Source: Massilia sp. erpn (GTDB taxonomy: Bacteria; Pseudomonadota; Gammaproteobacteria; Burkholderiales; Burkholderiaceae_D). Taken from it: 64,000 bases of DNA. The notes under the pieces are model-generated. The model had not been told where the DNA came from. It did no database searches and saw only the letters and a program-made list of their open reading frames with translations. The stretch is from the NCBI RefSeq assembly GCF_024400215.1, contig NZ_CP053748.1:1922001-1986000 (forward strand), given 5' to 3'. The translations under genes and the position numbers were made by a program. The first letter of the stretch is position 1; each line of letters opens with the position of its first letter. Positions 27,103-35,790 of this stretch are shown here, piece by piece.

Positions 27103-28620
27103 TCAGGGCAGTACTTTTAGCGCTGCCGCGTTGCGCGCCACCCAGTCGATCAGCGCGTCGGTGATGCCGCGGCCGGCGCCGTTGCCGGTGCGCTCGTGGT
27201 TGACCATGCCGACCACGATGCATTGTTCGCCGTTGGCGTCGGTCACGTAACCGGCAATGGCGACCACGCCGTTCAGGGTGCCGGTCTTGATGCGGGCGTG
27301 GGCGGCGGCGGGGCTGTCGCGCAGGCGGCGGCGCATGGTGCCGTCGGTGGCGGCGATGGGCAGGCTGGCCTGGAATTCGGGCGCCCACGGCGATTTCTGC
27401 GCGGCCGACAAAAAGCCTGCCAGCTGCTCGGGACTCAGGCGCTCCGTGCGCGACAGGCCGGAGCCGTTATCGATCACCATGCCGCTGTCGTTGATGCGGT
27501 GCTGGCGCATCCATTCGCGCACGGCCTGCTCGGCGCGCGCGGCGCTGGGCAGGGGAGCGACCACGCTGCCATCTGGACCCAGCACCGGCAACGGCTCAAG
27601 CGGACGGCTGCCCAGCGCGGCATCGGCCTGCAGGCTGCCCAGGCTCAGATACAGGGTGCGTGCCAGCCCATTGTCCGACCACTTGTTGATATCGCGCAGC
27701 AGCTCGGGCAGGGGGCGCGACACATGCTCGGCCAGCAGGCGCATGGCCGGCGTTGTGGCAGGAGCCGGCGCGCCGGCGGGTGCTTCGCGCACTTCGCCGC
27801 TGAACTCTCCGCCCAGACGTGACCACGCGGCGCGGAACAGGCGCTCCAGATAATCCTGCCGCTCCAGTACATTGATCGCATAGGTCTTGCTGCAATTGCG
27901 CGGGAAGGTGCCGCGCAGGACCACGGTCAGCTGCTCGCCATTGCGTTCATAGCCGGGCAGGCGCCAACCGTCTTCCCATCTGGCGCAAGGCGCGTCGACC
28001 AGCTTCATATCGGCGCGCACCGCCACCTTGTGCAGCATGGGCAGGGCTTGCGCCCGCACGTTCCTGGCGTCCGACACCATCTCCACCTGCAGCATATTGT
28101 TATTCAGCAGCAGCGCATCCGGAATCACGTTGTAGTAAGCCTCGGGCGATTCGTCGAAAGGCGGCAGGCCCACGTCCATGCGCGCCGGCTGGAACAGCTG
28201 GCGGTCCAGCAGCAGGTCGCCGCGGATGCGCCGCACGCCCTTCAGGCGCAGCTTCTCCAGCATATGCACCAGCGCATCCTCGTTGAAATCCATGTCCGCG
28301 CCGCCGCGCAGCAGCAGGTCGCCCTGCAGCACGCCATCCACCACCTCGCCGCTGCCCAGCAGCTCCGTGCGCCCCCGGAAGACGGGGCCAAGCTGTTCCA
28401 GCGCCACCACCGTGGTGGCGATCTTCATCACCGAAGCAGGCGCCATGGCGCGCTCCGGATGGTGCGACAGCAGCACCGAGTTGCCGCGCATGAGCATGAG
28501 GCCAATGGCGTCCTCGGGAATGCCATGCGCGGCGGCGGCCTTGGCCACCGGTTCCGGCAGTTCGGCGCGAACCAGGCCGCAGGCGGCAAGAAGGGTGCTC
28601 AGTACCAGGCGTTTCAACAT
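27103..28620 (-). CDS. dacB: D-alanyl-D-alanine carboxypeptidase/endopeptidase PBP4 (class C)
   Basis: The product is about 505 residues with an N-terminal signal peptide (LVLSTLLAACGLVRA). All three penicillin-binding motifs are present: SVMK (Ser63, Lys66), SDN (KWSDNGLAR) and KTG (RIKTGTLNG). The long insert between the first and second motifs is characteristic of PBP4. It trims D-Ala or cuts cross-links in the periplasm. The ATG at 28620 is chosen because GGAGGA is well spaced upstream. It lies 13 bases downstream of the fused spmAB-like gene, on the same strand. Confidence 0.93.
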   Translation of the reverse strand: MLKRLVLSTLLAACGLVRAELPEPVAKAAAAHGIPEDAIGLMLMRGNSVLLSHHPERAMAPASVMKIATTVVALEQLGPVFRGRTELLGSGEVVDGVLQGDLLLRGGADMDFNEDALVHMLEKLRLKGVRRIRGDLLLDRQLFQPARMDVGLPPFDESPEAYYNVIPDALLLNNNMLQVEMVSDARNVRAQALPMLHKVAVRADMKLVDAPCARWEDGWRLPGYERNGEQLTVVLRGTFPRNCSKTYAINVLERQDYLERLFRAAWSRLGGEFSGEVREAPAGAPAPATTPAMRLLAEHVSRPLPELLRDINKWSDNGLARTLYLSLGSLQADAALGSRPLEPLPVLGPDGSVVAPLPSAARAEQAVREWMRQHRINDSGMVIDNGSGLSRTERLSPEQLAGFLSAAQKSPWAPEFQASLPIAATDGTMRRRLRDSPAAAHARIKTGTLNGVVAIAGYVTDANGEQCIVVGMVNHERTGNGAGRGITDALIDWVARNAAALKVLP

Positions 28621-28633
28621 GCTGCGCTCCTCC

Positions 28634-29872
28634 TTAACCGAAGAAGACATAGGCCACGCCGATCGCCGTGACCACGCCGGCCAGGTCCGCGATCAGGCCG
28701 CAGGAAATCGCGTAGCGCGTCTTGCGGATGCCGACCGAGCCGAAATACAGGGCCACGATATAGAAGGTGGTGTCGGCCGAGCCCTGGAAGATGCAGGACA
28801 GGCGTCCCACGAAGGAATCCGGGCCGTAGGTCTTCATCGCATCGATCATCATGGCTTTCGAGCCGCTGCCGCTCAGAGGCTTCATCAGCGCGGTCGGCAG
28901 GGCCGGCACGAAATCGGTATTGAAGCCCAGCGCGCTGAAGATCCAGTTGAAGCCATCGACCACGAAGGTGAACACGCCCGCATTGCGGATCACGCTGATC
29001 GCCACCAGCATGCCGACCAGGTAGGGAATCACGGTCAGCGAAGTCTGGATGCCACCTTTCGCGCCTTCGATAAAGGCTTCGTACACATTCACCTTCTTGC
29101 GTAGCGCGCCGACGATGAAGACGGTGATCACCCCGATCAGCACCAGATTGCTGACCACCTTGGACACGGTTTCGATCTGTTCCTTGCTCAGATACTGGGT
29201 GAAGTACCAGATCAGCGCCACGATGGCTGCCGTCATGCCGCCCAGCCAGGACAGCACCACGGAGTTGATCAGATTGATGCGCTGCCGGATCGACACCGCG
29301 ATAATGCCCGTCACCGTCGCCACATAGGTGGCGATCATGCAGGGGATGAAGATGTCGGACGGGTCGGCCGCGCCCAGGATCGCGCGCTGCGCCATGATCG
29401 CCAGCGGAATCAGGGTCAGGCCCGAGGTGTGCAGCACCAGGAACATGATCTGCGCATTGCTCGCCTCGTCCTTGTTGGGATTGAGCGTCTGCAGGCTCTC
29501 CATCGCCTTCAGGCCGAAGGGCGTGGCGGCATTGTCGAGTCCCAGCAGATTGGCCGAGAAATTCATCACCATATGGCCGGTGGCCGGATGGTCCTTCGGT
29601 ACCTCGGGGAAAATGCGCGAGAAGAAGGGCGAGATCACCTTCGCCAGCCAGCCCACTACGCCGGCCTTCTCGCCGATATTCATGATGCCCAGCCACAGCG
29701 TCATCACGCCGGCCAGCGGCAGGGCGATGTCCATCACCCCCATGCGCGCCGACTCGAAAGTGCCGTCGATGATGCGCTTGAAAATCTCGTTATCCCCCAG
29801 GAAGAGCCACTGTGCCAGGGCGGCCGCAAAGCCCACCAGAAAGAAGCCAGACCAGATGTAATTGAGAGACAT
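28634..29872 (-). CDS. Fused SpmA-SpmB-like nucleoside-recognition (Gate) membrane protein
   Basis: The product is about 412 residues and multi-spanning. The first half matches SpmA in order (WLGIMNIGEKAG, FPEVPKDHPATGHMVMNFSANLLGLDNAATPFGLKAME). The second half matches SpmB (YEAFIEGAKGGIQ, VIPYLVGMLVAISVIRNAG, YGPDSFVGRLSCIFQGSADTTFY, YFGSVGIRK). In Bacillus subtilis spmA and spmB follow dacB in one operon and act in spore-core dehydration; here the two are fused and precede a D-Ala carboxypeptidase gene. Substrate and role in a non-spore-former are unknown. The ATG at 29872 matches the SpmA N-terminus; the frame upstream is not conserved-looking. Confidence 0.88.
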   Translation of the reverse strand: MSLNYIWSGFFLVGFAAALAQWLFLGDNEIFKRIIDGTFESARMGVMDIALPLAGVMTLWLGIMNIGEKAGVVGWLAKVISPFFSRIFPEVPKDHPATGHMVMNFSANLLGLDNAATPFGLKAMESLQTLNPNKDEASNAQIMFLVLHTSGLTLIPLAIMAQRAILGAADPSDIFIPCMIATYVATVTGIIAVSIRQRINLINSVVLSWLGGMTAAIVALIWYFTQYLSKEQIETVSKVVSNLVLIGVITVFIVGALRKKVNVYEAFIEGAKGGIQTSLTVIPYLVGMLVAISVIRNAGVFTFVVDGFNWIFSALGFNTDFVPALPTALMKPLSGSGSKAMMIDAMKTYGPDSFVGRLSCIFQGSADTTFYIVALYFGSVGIRKTRYAISCGLIADLAGVVTAIGVAYVFFG

Positions 29873-29935
29873 AAAAGCGCGATTTCCGAAAGAACGTAGA
29901 TGATTGAGCGATTTTGCAGCGAAAGTATAGGCCCA

Positions 29936-29986
29936 GCCCGGCCTTTCGGGATGAAAGAATGCGAACCGGGCATGAGAAAAACTCAT
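29936..29986 (-). promoter_or_regulatory. Structured leader upstream of spmAB-like gene
   Basis: On the minus strand the leader can fold with GCCCGG/CCGGGC (29966-29971 and 29936-29941) enclosing CTTTC-ATCCC-GAAAG. A small hairpin ATGAG/CTCAT (29972-29986) lies next to it. It falls in the 178-base divergent spacer with the peptide-binding protein gene. Function is unproven; it could be an RNA leader or a terminator-like element. Confidence 0.3.
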
Positions 29987-30050
29987 AAGAGCGCTGGCGT
30001 GTCCGCCCATGCTGGCGTATTCTCTTGCGGCTGACACCCTCCTAGCGACT

Positions 30051-31877
30051 ATGAAGATTCTCTGGAAAACCGGGCTGGCCGCCGCATCGCTCGTCCTGTG
30101 CGCCTATGCCGCACCCTGCGCCACCGCGGCCAACGAGCCACCCAAGGTCTTGCACGCCTTCCTCTCCACCGGCGAAACGGGGCTGGACCCGGCCGTGGCC
30201 TCCGACGTGGCCAGCCTCACCCTGCTGGAAAACCTGTTCGACCCCATGCTGCGCTACGACTACCTGGCGCGCCCGGTCAAGCTCCAGCCCAACACCCTGC
30301 GCGCCATGCCCGAGGTGGATGCGGCGGGCACCACCTACACCTTCCACCTGCAGCCGGGCATCCACTTCACGCCCGATGCGGCCTTCAAGGGCCAGCCGCG
30401 CGAGGTCACGGCCCAGGACTATGTGTATAGCCTGAAGCGTCTGTACGACCCGGCGCTGAAATCGCCCTGGGTTTTTCTGTTCGAGGACAAGATCGTCGGC
30501 GACGAAGCGCTGCGCCGCGATTTCAGTTACGACCGCCCTATCCCAGGCTTGCAGGCGCTGGATAAGTACACCCTGCGCATCCGCCTCAAGGCGCCGGATG
30601 CCAGCTTCCTCTTCTATCTGGCCCTGCCCGCCAGCGGCGTGGTGGCGCGCGAAGTGGCCGAAGCTTACGGCAGCCAGGTCGGCAACCATCCGGTCGGCAG
30701 CGGCCCTTTCATGATCGGCGAATGGAAGCACAGCGACAAGATCACCCTGCTGGCCAATCCCGGCTTCCGTCCCACCGTCTTCCACGCCGGTCCCGGTCCC
30801 GGACCTGACGCCGATCCGGCCAGCCGCGCCATCGCCGCTGGACTGGAAGGCAAGCGCCTGCCGCTGCTGGACAAGATCGAAGTGAAGATCATGGAGGAAT
30901 ACCAGTCGCGCGTGCTGGGCTTCCTGAACGGCGAATTCGACTTCATCGAGCAGGTGCCCGAATCCTTGCGCGATATGGTGCTCGACCCGGATTCATCGCA
31001 GCCCGTGCTGAAGCCCGGGCTGGCGCGGCGCGGCATGCAGCTGATGCCCTTCCCGGTGCTGCAGACCTACTATATGTGGATGAATATGGACGACCCGGTG
31101 ATCGGCGGCTATGGCAAGGCGCAGGTTGCGCTGCGCCGCGCCATCGCCCTCGGCTACAACAGCGGCGAGGATATCGCCCTGCTGAAGAAAGGCCTGGCGC
31201 TGCCGGCCCAGACCCCGTTGCCGCCGAATGTGCTGGGCTACGATGCGTCCTACCGCAGCCCGGTCAGCTACAACCCTGTGCTGGCGCGCGCCCTGCTGGA
31301 CCGCTTCGGCTACCGCAAGGGCAAGGACGGCTTCCGCACTCGTCCCGACGGCAGCCCGCTGACGCTGGTGATGCATACCGAGCCTTCCATGGTGGGCCGT
31401 CTGCGCGATGAGTTTTGGCGCAAGAACCTGAACGCCATCGGCCTGCGCGTGGAATTCAAGAGCGACAAGAAGACCGAGATCATCAAGGCTTCGCGCCTGG
31501 GCAAGGTGATGATGTTCGAGACCAACTGGGTGGCCGACTTCCCCGATGGCGATAATTTCTACCAGCTGCTGTATGGTCCCAACAGCGGCCGTGCCAACTA
31601 CGCCAATTTCAAGCTGCCCGAATACGACCGCCGCTACGAACAGGCGCGCCAGATGGGCGATTCGCCGCAGCGGCGCGTGTTGTACCGCGAACTGGCGCAG
31701 CTGATCCACGCCTACAACCCCTGGGTCTTGCTGACCCATCCGATTTCGGCCGATATCCGCCAGCCGTGGCTAAAAAACTACAAACGCCACCCGGTCGAAT
31801 TCAGCAACTGGCGCTATCTGGACCTGGACCCGCAGCAGCGCTCAGAGGCAGGCGCGGTGCGCAAAAGCGCAAAATAA
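30051..31877 (+). CDS. ABC transporter substrate-binding protein, oligopeptide family (SBP_bac_5)
   Basis: The product is about 608 residues. The signal peptide begins MKILWKTGLAAASLVLC and ends near ATAA. The solute-binding domain shows the family pattern LHAFLSTGETGLDPAVASDVASLTLLENLFDPML, TAQDYVYSLKRLYDPALKSPW and later NWVADFPDGDNFYQLLYGPNSG. Family members bind peptides; E. coli MppA and OppA bind cell-wall murein peptides. No permease or ATPase genes are adjacent, so it must use a transporter encoded elsewhere. The ATG at 30051 is chosen for the signal peptide. Confidence 0.85.
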   Translation: MKILWKTGLAAASLVLCAYAAPCATAANEPPKVLHAFLSTGETGLDPAVASDVASLTLLENLFDPMLRYDYLARPVKLQPNTLRAMPEVDAAGTTYTFHLQPGIHFTPDAAFKGQPREVTAQDYVYSLKRLYDPALKSPWVFLFEDKIVGDEALRRDFSYDRPIPGLQALDKYTLRIRLKAPDASFLFYLALPASGVVAREVAEAYGSQVGNHPVGSGPFMIGEWKHSDKITLLANPGFRPTVFHAGPGPGPDADPASRAIAAGLEGKRLPLLDKIEVKIMEEYQSRVLGFLNGEFDFIEQVPESLRDMVLDPDSSQPVLKPGLARRGMQLMPFPVLQTYYMWMNMDDPVIGGYGKAQVALRRAIALGYNSGEDIALLKKGLALPAQTPLPPNVLGYDASYRSPVSYNPVLARALLDRFGYRKGKDGFRTRPDGSPLTLVMHTEPSMVGRLRDEFWRKNLNAIGLRVEFKSDKKTEIIKASRLGKVMMFETNWVADFPDGDNFYQLLYGPNSGRANYANFKLPEYDRRYEQARQMGDSPQRRVLYRELAQLIHAYNPWVLLTHPISADIRQPWLKNYKRHPVEFSNWRYLDLDPQQRSEAGAVRKSAK

Positions 31878-32018
31878 ATTGAAATTTACTCATACATTAC
31901 TAAAAGTTATAGTTGCAAAAGAGAATTTCATTGGAAACCGGGAGTTGCTGCGCGCTACTCTGGGTTTCATAAGAATTTAGTAACAATAAATATGCAATCC
32001 GCATACAGGGAGAGGCTT

Positions 32019-34778
32019 GTGAAGGTAAAGCAGCTGGCGCAGATGATGGCGCTGATTGGGGTAGTGAGTCCGGCCATGGCCCAGGTGGCGGCGCCGCAGA
32101 GCATGCAGCGCGTGGAAATCACCGGCAGCAGCATCAAGCGCGTGGCGCGCGAAGGCGCCTTGCCGGTGCAGACCATCAGCTTCGACGCCATCGAGAAGGC
32201 CGGCATCACCAGCACCGACCAGCTGATGCGCACCATCGCCGCCAACGGCGTGGGCGCGGACAATATGACCTCGGGGAATAACGTCTTCGGCGCCGACGCC
32301 GACCGCGTCTCCGGCGGCGCGGCCTTCGCCTCGCTGCGCGGCTTAGGTCCGAACGCCACCCTGGTGCTGCTCAACGGCCGCCGCGTCGGCAACCACGGCG
32401 CCAGCGGCAAGGCGGTCGATCTGAACTCGATCCCGCTGGGCGCCATCTCCCGCATCGAAATCCTGAAGGATGGCGCCTCCGCCATCTATGGCACGGACGC
32501 CATCGGCGGCGTGATCAACTTCATCCTGAAGACCGACTACCAGGGGCTGGAATTGTCCACCACCCTGAATGGCACCGAGGCGGGCGGCGGCATGGAGCGC
32601 CGCGTGTCCCTGCTGGCCGGTTACGGCTCGCTGCTGGACCAGGGCTTCAACATCATGGCCAGCATCACGCACGACAAGAACGACAAGCTCGATTCGCGCC
32701 AGCGCGGCTTTGCCAACGGCTACCAGCCCTGGCGCGGCCTCTCGCCCGACAGCACTGGCACGCCTTACGCCACGCAGCTGGCCGACACCGGCTCGGCCCT
32801 CGGCACGGGCTTCAATATGCCGGGCGATCCGACCAAATACCTGCAGGCGAACCTGCTCAGCTTCCAGGGCAAGTGCGATTCCATTCCCGGCATGTCGCAA
32901 TACGCCTCCGAGCTGTGGCCGAACGTCACGCCGGTCACCCGCACAAAGTATTCCTGCGCCTACGACTATGGTTCGGACTACCAGATGTCCTTCCCGGTCG
33001 AGCGCACCAATGGCGTGTCGCGCGCCACCTGGCAGATCAGCCCTGACCACAAGCTGTTTGCCGAAGTCCTGGGCTCGCGCACCAAGGCCACCGGCGAACT
33101 GACGCCGGTCCAGGTGCAGGCTTCGTTCAAGGCCGGCAATGCCTATCCGGTCAACGGTCCTTACTACCAGGACCTGACCGGCATCGTGCCGGGCTTCGAC
33201 CGCAGCAAACCGATTCTCTACAAATGGCGCGCCTCCGATCTGGGCCGCCGCACGCAGCAGATCGTGGGCGAGAACGCGCGCGTGCTGGTCGGCGCCGAGG
33301 GTCTGCTGTGGGATAAATACGATTACAAACTGGGCCTGTCGCGTGCCGAAAGCACCACCAAGGTTGCGCTGCTGGACGGCTATGCCTATACCGACAAGCT
33401 GAACGCCCTGCTGGGCAGCGGCAAGGTCAATCTGTGGGCCGCTCCCGGCCAGGGCCAGACGCCGGAAGCTGCGGCCTTGCTGGAAGCGGCCAAATTCCAC
33501 GGCGCCCTGCAGCACGGCAAGACCACCATGACCCAGCTCGATGGCGCCATCTCGGGCGAGGTTTACCAGCTGCCGGCCGGCGCCCTGTCGATGGCGGCCG
33601 GTTTCGACCTGCGCCGCGAAACCTACAGCTTCGAGCAGGACATCGATGCCACGACTGTCTTCCTCGCACCCGGCAACGGCGCGCTGCGCGATGCCAGCCG
33701 CAATGTGAAGGCCGTGTATGCCGAGCTGCTGGTGCCGGTCCTGAAAGACCTGGAAGTGCAGCTGGCCGTGCGCCGCGACCATTACAGCGTGATCGGCGCC
33801 ACCACCAATCCCAAGGTCTCCTTCCGCTACCAGCCCAGCGCCAGCCTGCTGTTCCGCGGTTCGGCCAATAAAGGCTTCCTCGCGCCCAGCTTCGTGCAGC
33901 TTGGTTCGGCCCGCCTGTCGCAGGAACTGCCGAACGGTGTGATTGACCAGGAAGGCTGCCCCAAGCATCCCGGCGATCCGGCCTACTGCGCCATTCCGCG
34001 CCTGGCCTACAACACCGGCGGCAATTCCAAGCTGGTGCCGGAAACGTCCAAGCAAGGCACGCTGGGCATGGTGCTCGCGCCCATCGACGGCTTCTCCGCT
34101 TCCTTCGACTTCTGGGCCATCAATATCGAGAACCGCATCCTGAACCGCACGCCGCAAGTGGTGCTGAACAACTGGCAGTACCTGCCGCAGTACATTGTGC
34201 GCGACGCTTCCGGCGTGATCGACCATGTGGAAGCCGGCTGGATCAATGCCGCCGGCCTGAAGACGCGCGGCCTGGATATCGGCCTGAACGCGGACGGCAA
34301 GCTTGACGGCGGCTATAAATGGAGCGCCAAGCTCGATGGCACCTGGCTGAAAAGCTTCAAGTTCGCCGAATTCGAAGGCCAGCCTTACAAGGAACTGGTC
34401 GGCAAATTCTCCACGCGCGACGTGTACCTGCGCTGGCGCCACAACGCCAATATCCGCATCGCCAAGGGCGACTGGAGCGCCATGCTGACGCAGAACTATT
34501 CGTCCGGCTATGCCGACCAGCTGCCGAACGGCGGCAAGAGCGCGCCGCCGGCGGGCTTCGAACCGCATGTGAAGCACTACGCCAAATACGATCTGTCGGC
34601 CACCTACACCGGCTTCCGCAACACCACGCTGACGCTCGGCATCCAGAACCTGTTCGACAAGGAGCCGCCATTCACCGCCCACAATGTGGACGAAGTGGTG
34701 GGCGCCGGCTGGGATCCCCGCGTGGCCGATCCGCGCGGCCGCGCCCTGTCCATTCTGCTGAAGTACAAGTTCATGTAA
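32019..34778 (+). CDS. TonB-dependent outer-membrane receptor
   Basis: The product is about 919 residues. The GTG at 32019 is preferred: AGGGAGAGG lies just upstream and a clean signal peptide (KVKQLAQMMALIGVVSPAMA) follows. The ATG at 31992 lacks a ribosome site. A TonB-box-like start of the mature protein (MQRVEITGSSIKR) leads to the plug domain (LRGLGPNATLVLLNGRRV, VDLNSIPLGAISRIEILKDGASAIYGTDAIGGVINF). The barrel ends with NLFDKEPPF and LLKYKFM, where a final Met after the aromatic residue is slightly unusual. Substrate is unknown; it follows a peptide-binding-protein gene by about 140 bases. Confidence 0.92.
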   Translation: MKVKQLAQMMALIGVVSPAMAQVAAPQSMQRVEITGSSIKRVAREGALPVQTISFDAIEKAGITSTDQLMRTIAANGVGADNMTSGNNVFGADADRVSGGAAFASLRGLGPNATLVLLNGRRVGNHGASGKAVDLNSIPLGAISRIEILKDGASAIYGTDAIGGVINFILKTDYQGLELSTTLNGTEAGGGMERRVSLLAGYGSLLDQGFNIMASITHDKNDKLDSRQRGFANGYQPWRGLSPDSTGTPYATQLADTGSALGTGFNMPGDPTKYLQANLLSFQGKCDSIPGMSQYASELWPNVTPVTRTKYSCAYDYGSDYQMSFPVERTNGVSRATWQISPDHKLFAEVLGSRTKATGELTPVQVQASFKAGNAYPVNGPYYQDLTGIVPGFDRSKPILYKWRASDLGRRTQQIVGENARVLVGAEGLLWDKYDYKLGLSRAESTTKVALLDGYAYTDKLNALLGSGKVNLWAAPGQGQTPEAAALLEAAKFHGALQHGKTTMTQLDGAISGEVYQLPAGALSMAAGFDLRRETYSFEQDIDATTVFLAPGNGALRDASRNVKAVYAELLVPVLKDLEVQLAVRRDHYSVIGATTNPKVSFRYQPSASLLFRGSANKGFLAPSFVQLGSARLSQELPNGVIDQEGCPKHPGDPAYCAIPRLAYNTGGNSKLVPETSKQGTLGMVLAPIDGFSASFDFWAINIENRILNRTPQVVLNNWQYLPQYIVRDASGVIDHVEAGWINAAGLKTRGLDIGLNADGKLDGGYKWSAKLDGTWLKSFKFAEFEGQPYKELVGKFSTRDVYLRWRHNANIRIAKGDWSAMLTQNYSSGYADQLPNGGKSAPPAGFEPHVKHYAKYDLSATYTGFRNTTLTLGIQNLFDKEPPFTAHNVDEVVGAGWDPRVADPRGRALSILLKYKFM

Positions 34779-34815
34779 GTCTGGTGCCAGCCCCTGTACG
34801 CTGGTTCTGCCCTTT

Positions 34816-34850
34816 ACGGCGGCACTCCCTGACGGTGCCGCCGTTTTTTT
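34816..34850 (+). terminator. Rho-independent terminator after the TonB-dependent receptor gene
   Basis: Ten-base perfect arms ACGGCGGCAC/GTGCCGCCGT (34816-34825 and 34835-34844) with a short loop are followed directly by seven or so T residues. It lies about 40 bases after the receptor stop. Confidence 0.9.
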
Positions 34851-34884
34851 ATGCGCGCTCCGCCTGAATGCCGGCGGCGGTAGA

Positions 34885-35790
34885 ATGGGCTGCATGGCCA
34901 TCTTCAACCGCAAGGCCGTTGCCTATGTGGCCAGCCATCCCTTGCATTTCGTGCTGCAATGCCTGCGCGGCTTCCGCGCCAATCAAGGGCTGCTGCTGGC
35001 GGGCGCCGTCGCCTATTATTCGCTGCTGTCCCTGGTGCCGCTGCTGATGCTGGTAGTGGTAGCCCTGTCCCATGTGATCGATCCGGCCGAGCTGTTGACC
35101 ACCATGGGCCGCTATCTGGAGTGGCTGCTGCCCGGCCAGTCGCGCGCCATCGTGACCGAGATCGCCCACTTCCTGCAGCACCGCGACCTGATTGGCGGCG
35201 TGCTGGTGCTGACCATGCTGTTTTTCAGCTCGCTCGCCTTCTCCGTGCTGGAAAGCGCCATGTGCGTGATCTTCGTCCACCGCGCCGAAGTGCGGCGGCG
35301 CCATTACCTGATTTCCGCCATCCTGCCTTACTGCTACATCCTCTCGCTCGGCATCGGCGCCCTGGTCGTCACCCTGGTGGCGGGCAGCCTGCAAGTGATC
35401 GGCGAGGAAAGCGTGCGCCTGTTCGGCCATGACTGGTCGCTCAATGGCCTGTCCGGCGTGCTGCTGTATTTGCTCGGCATGGCGGGCGAGGTGCTGCTGC
35501 TCAGCTCCATCTATATGGTGATGCCGGTTGGCCGCCTGTCGTGGCAGCACGCCTTGCTGGGCGGCGCCACGGCGGCCCTGCTGTGGGAGATCGCGCGCCA
35601 TCTGCTGGTCTGGTACTTCAGCACCCTGTCGCAGGTGAATGTGGTGTATGGCTCGCTGACCACGGCCATCGTCGTCATGTTCAGCCTGGAGATCGGCGCC
35701 ACCCTGCTGCTGTTCGGCGCCCAGGTCATCGCCGAATACGAATGCGTGGCGGGCGATGGCGGCCGCCTGGCGGCGCTGGAGCAGGCTTAG
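34885..35790 (+). CDS. YihY/BrkB-family inner-membrane protein
   Basis: The product is 301 residues with about six transmembrane helices. The family segment GAVAYYSLLSLVPLLMLVV appears near the N-terminus and the second conserved block (VVYGSLTTAIVVMFSLEIGATLLLFGAQVIAEY) near the C-terminus. The family was once called ribonuclease BN in error; its function is still unclear. Two in-frame ATGs (34885 and 34894) are possible starts. Its stop overlaps the end of the convergent histidine kinase gene by 4 bases. Confidence 0.88.
   Translation: MGCMAIFNRKAVAYVASHPLHFVLQCLRGFRANQGLLLAGAVAYYSLLSLVPLLMLVVVALSHVIDPAELLTTMGRYLEWLLPGQSRAIVTEIAHFLQHRDLIGGVLVLTMLFFSSLAFSVLESAMCVIFVHRAEVRRRHYLISAILPYCYILSLGIGALVVTLVAGSLQVIGEESVRLFGHDWSLNGLSGVLLYLLGMAGEVLLLSSIYMVMPVGRLSWQHALLGGATAALLWEIARHLLVWYFSTLSQVNVVYGSLTTAIVVMFSLEIGATLLLFGAQVIAEYECVAGDGGRLAALEQA

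Noticed and set aside
32343..34913. 856-codon open frame on the minus strand
   Set aside because: Antisense shadow of the TonB-dependent receptor gene; low-complexity His/Ala/Gly-rich product with no recognisable domain.
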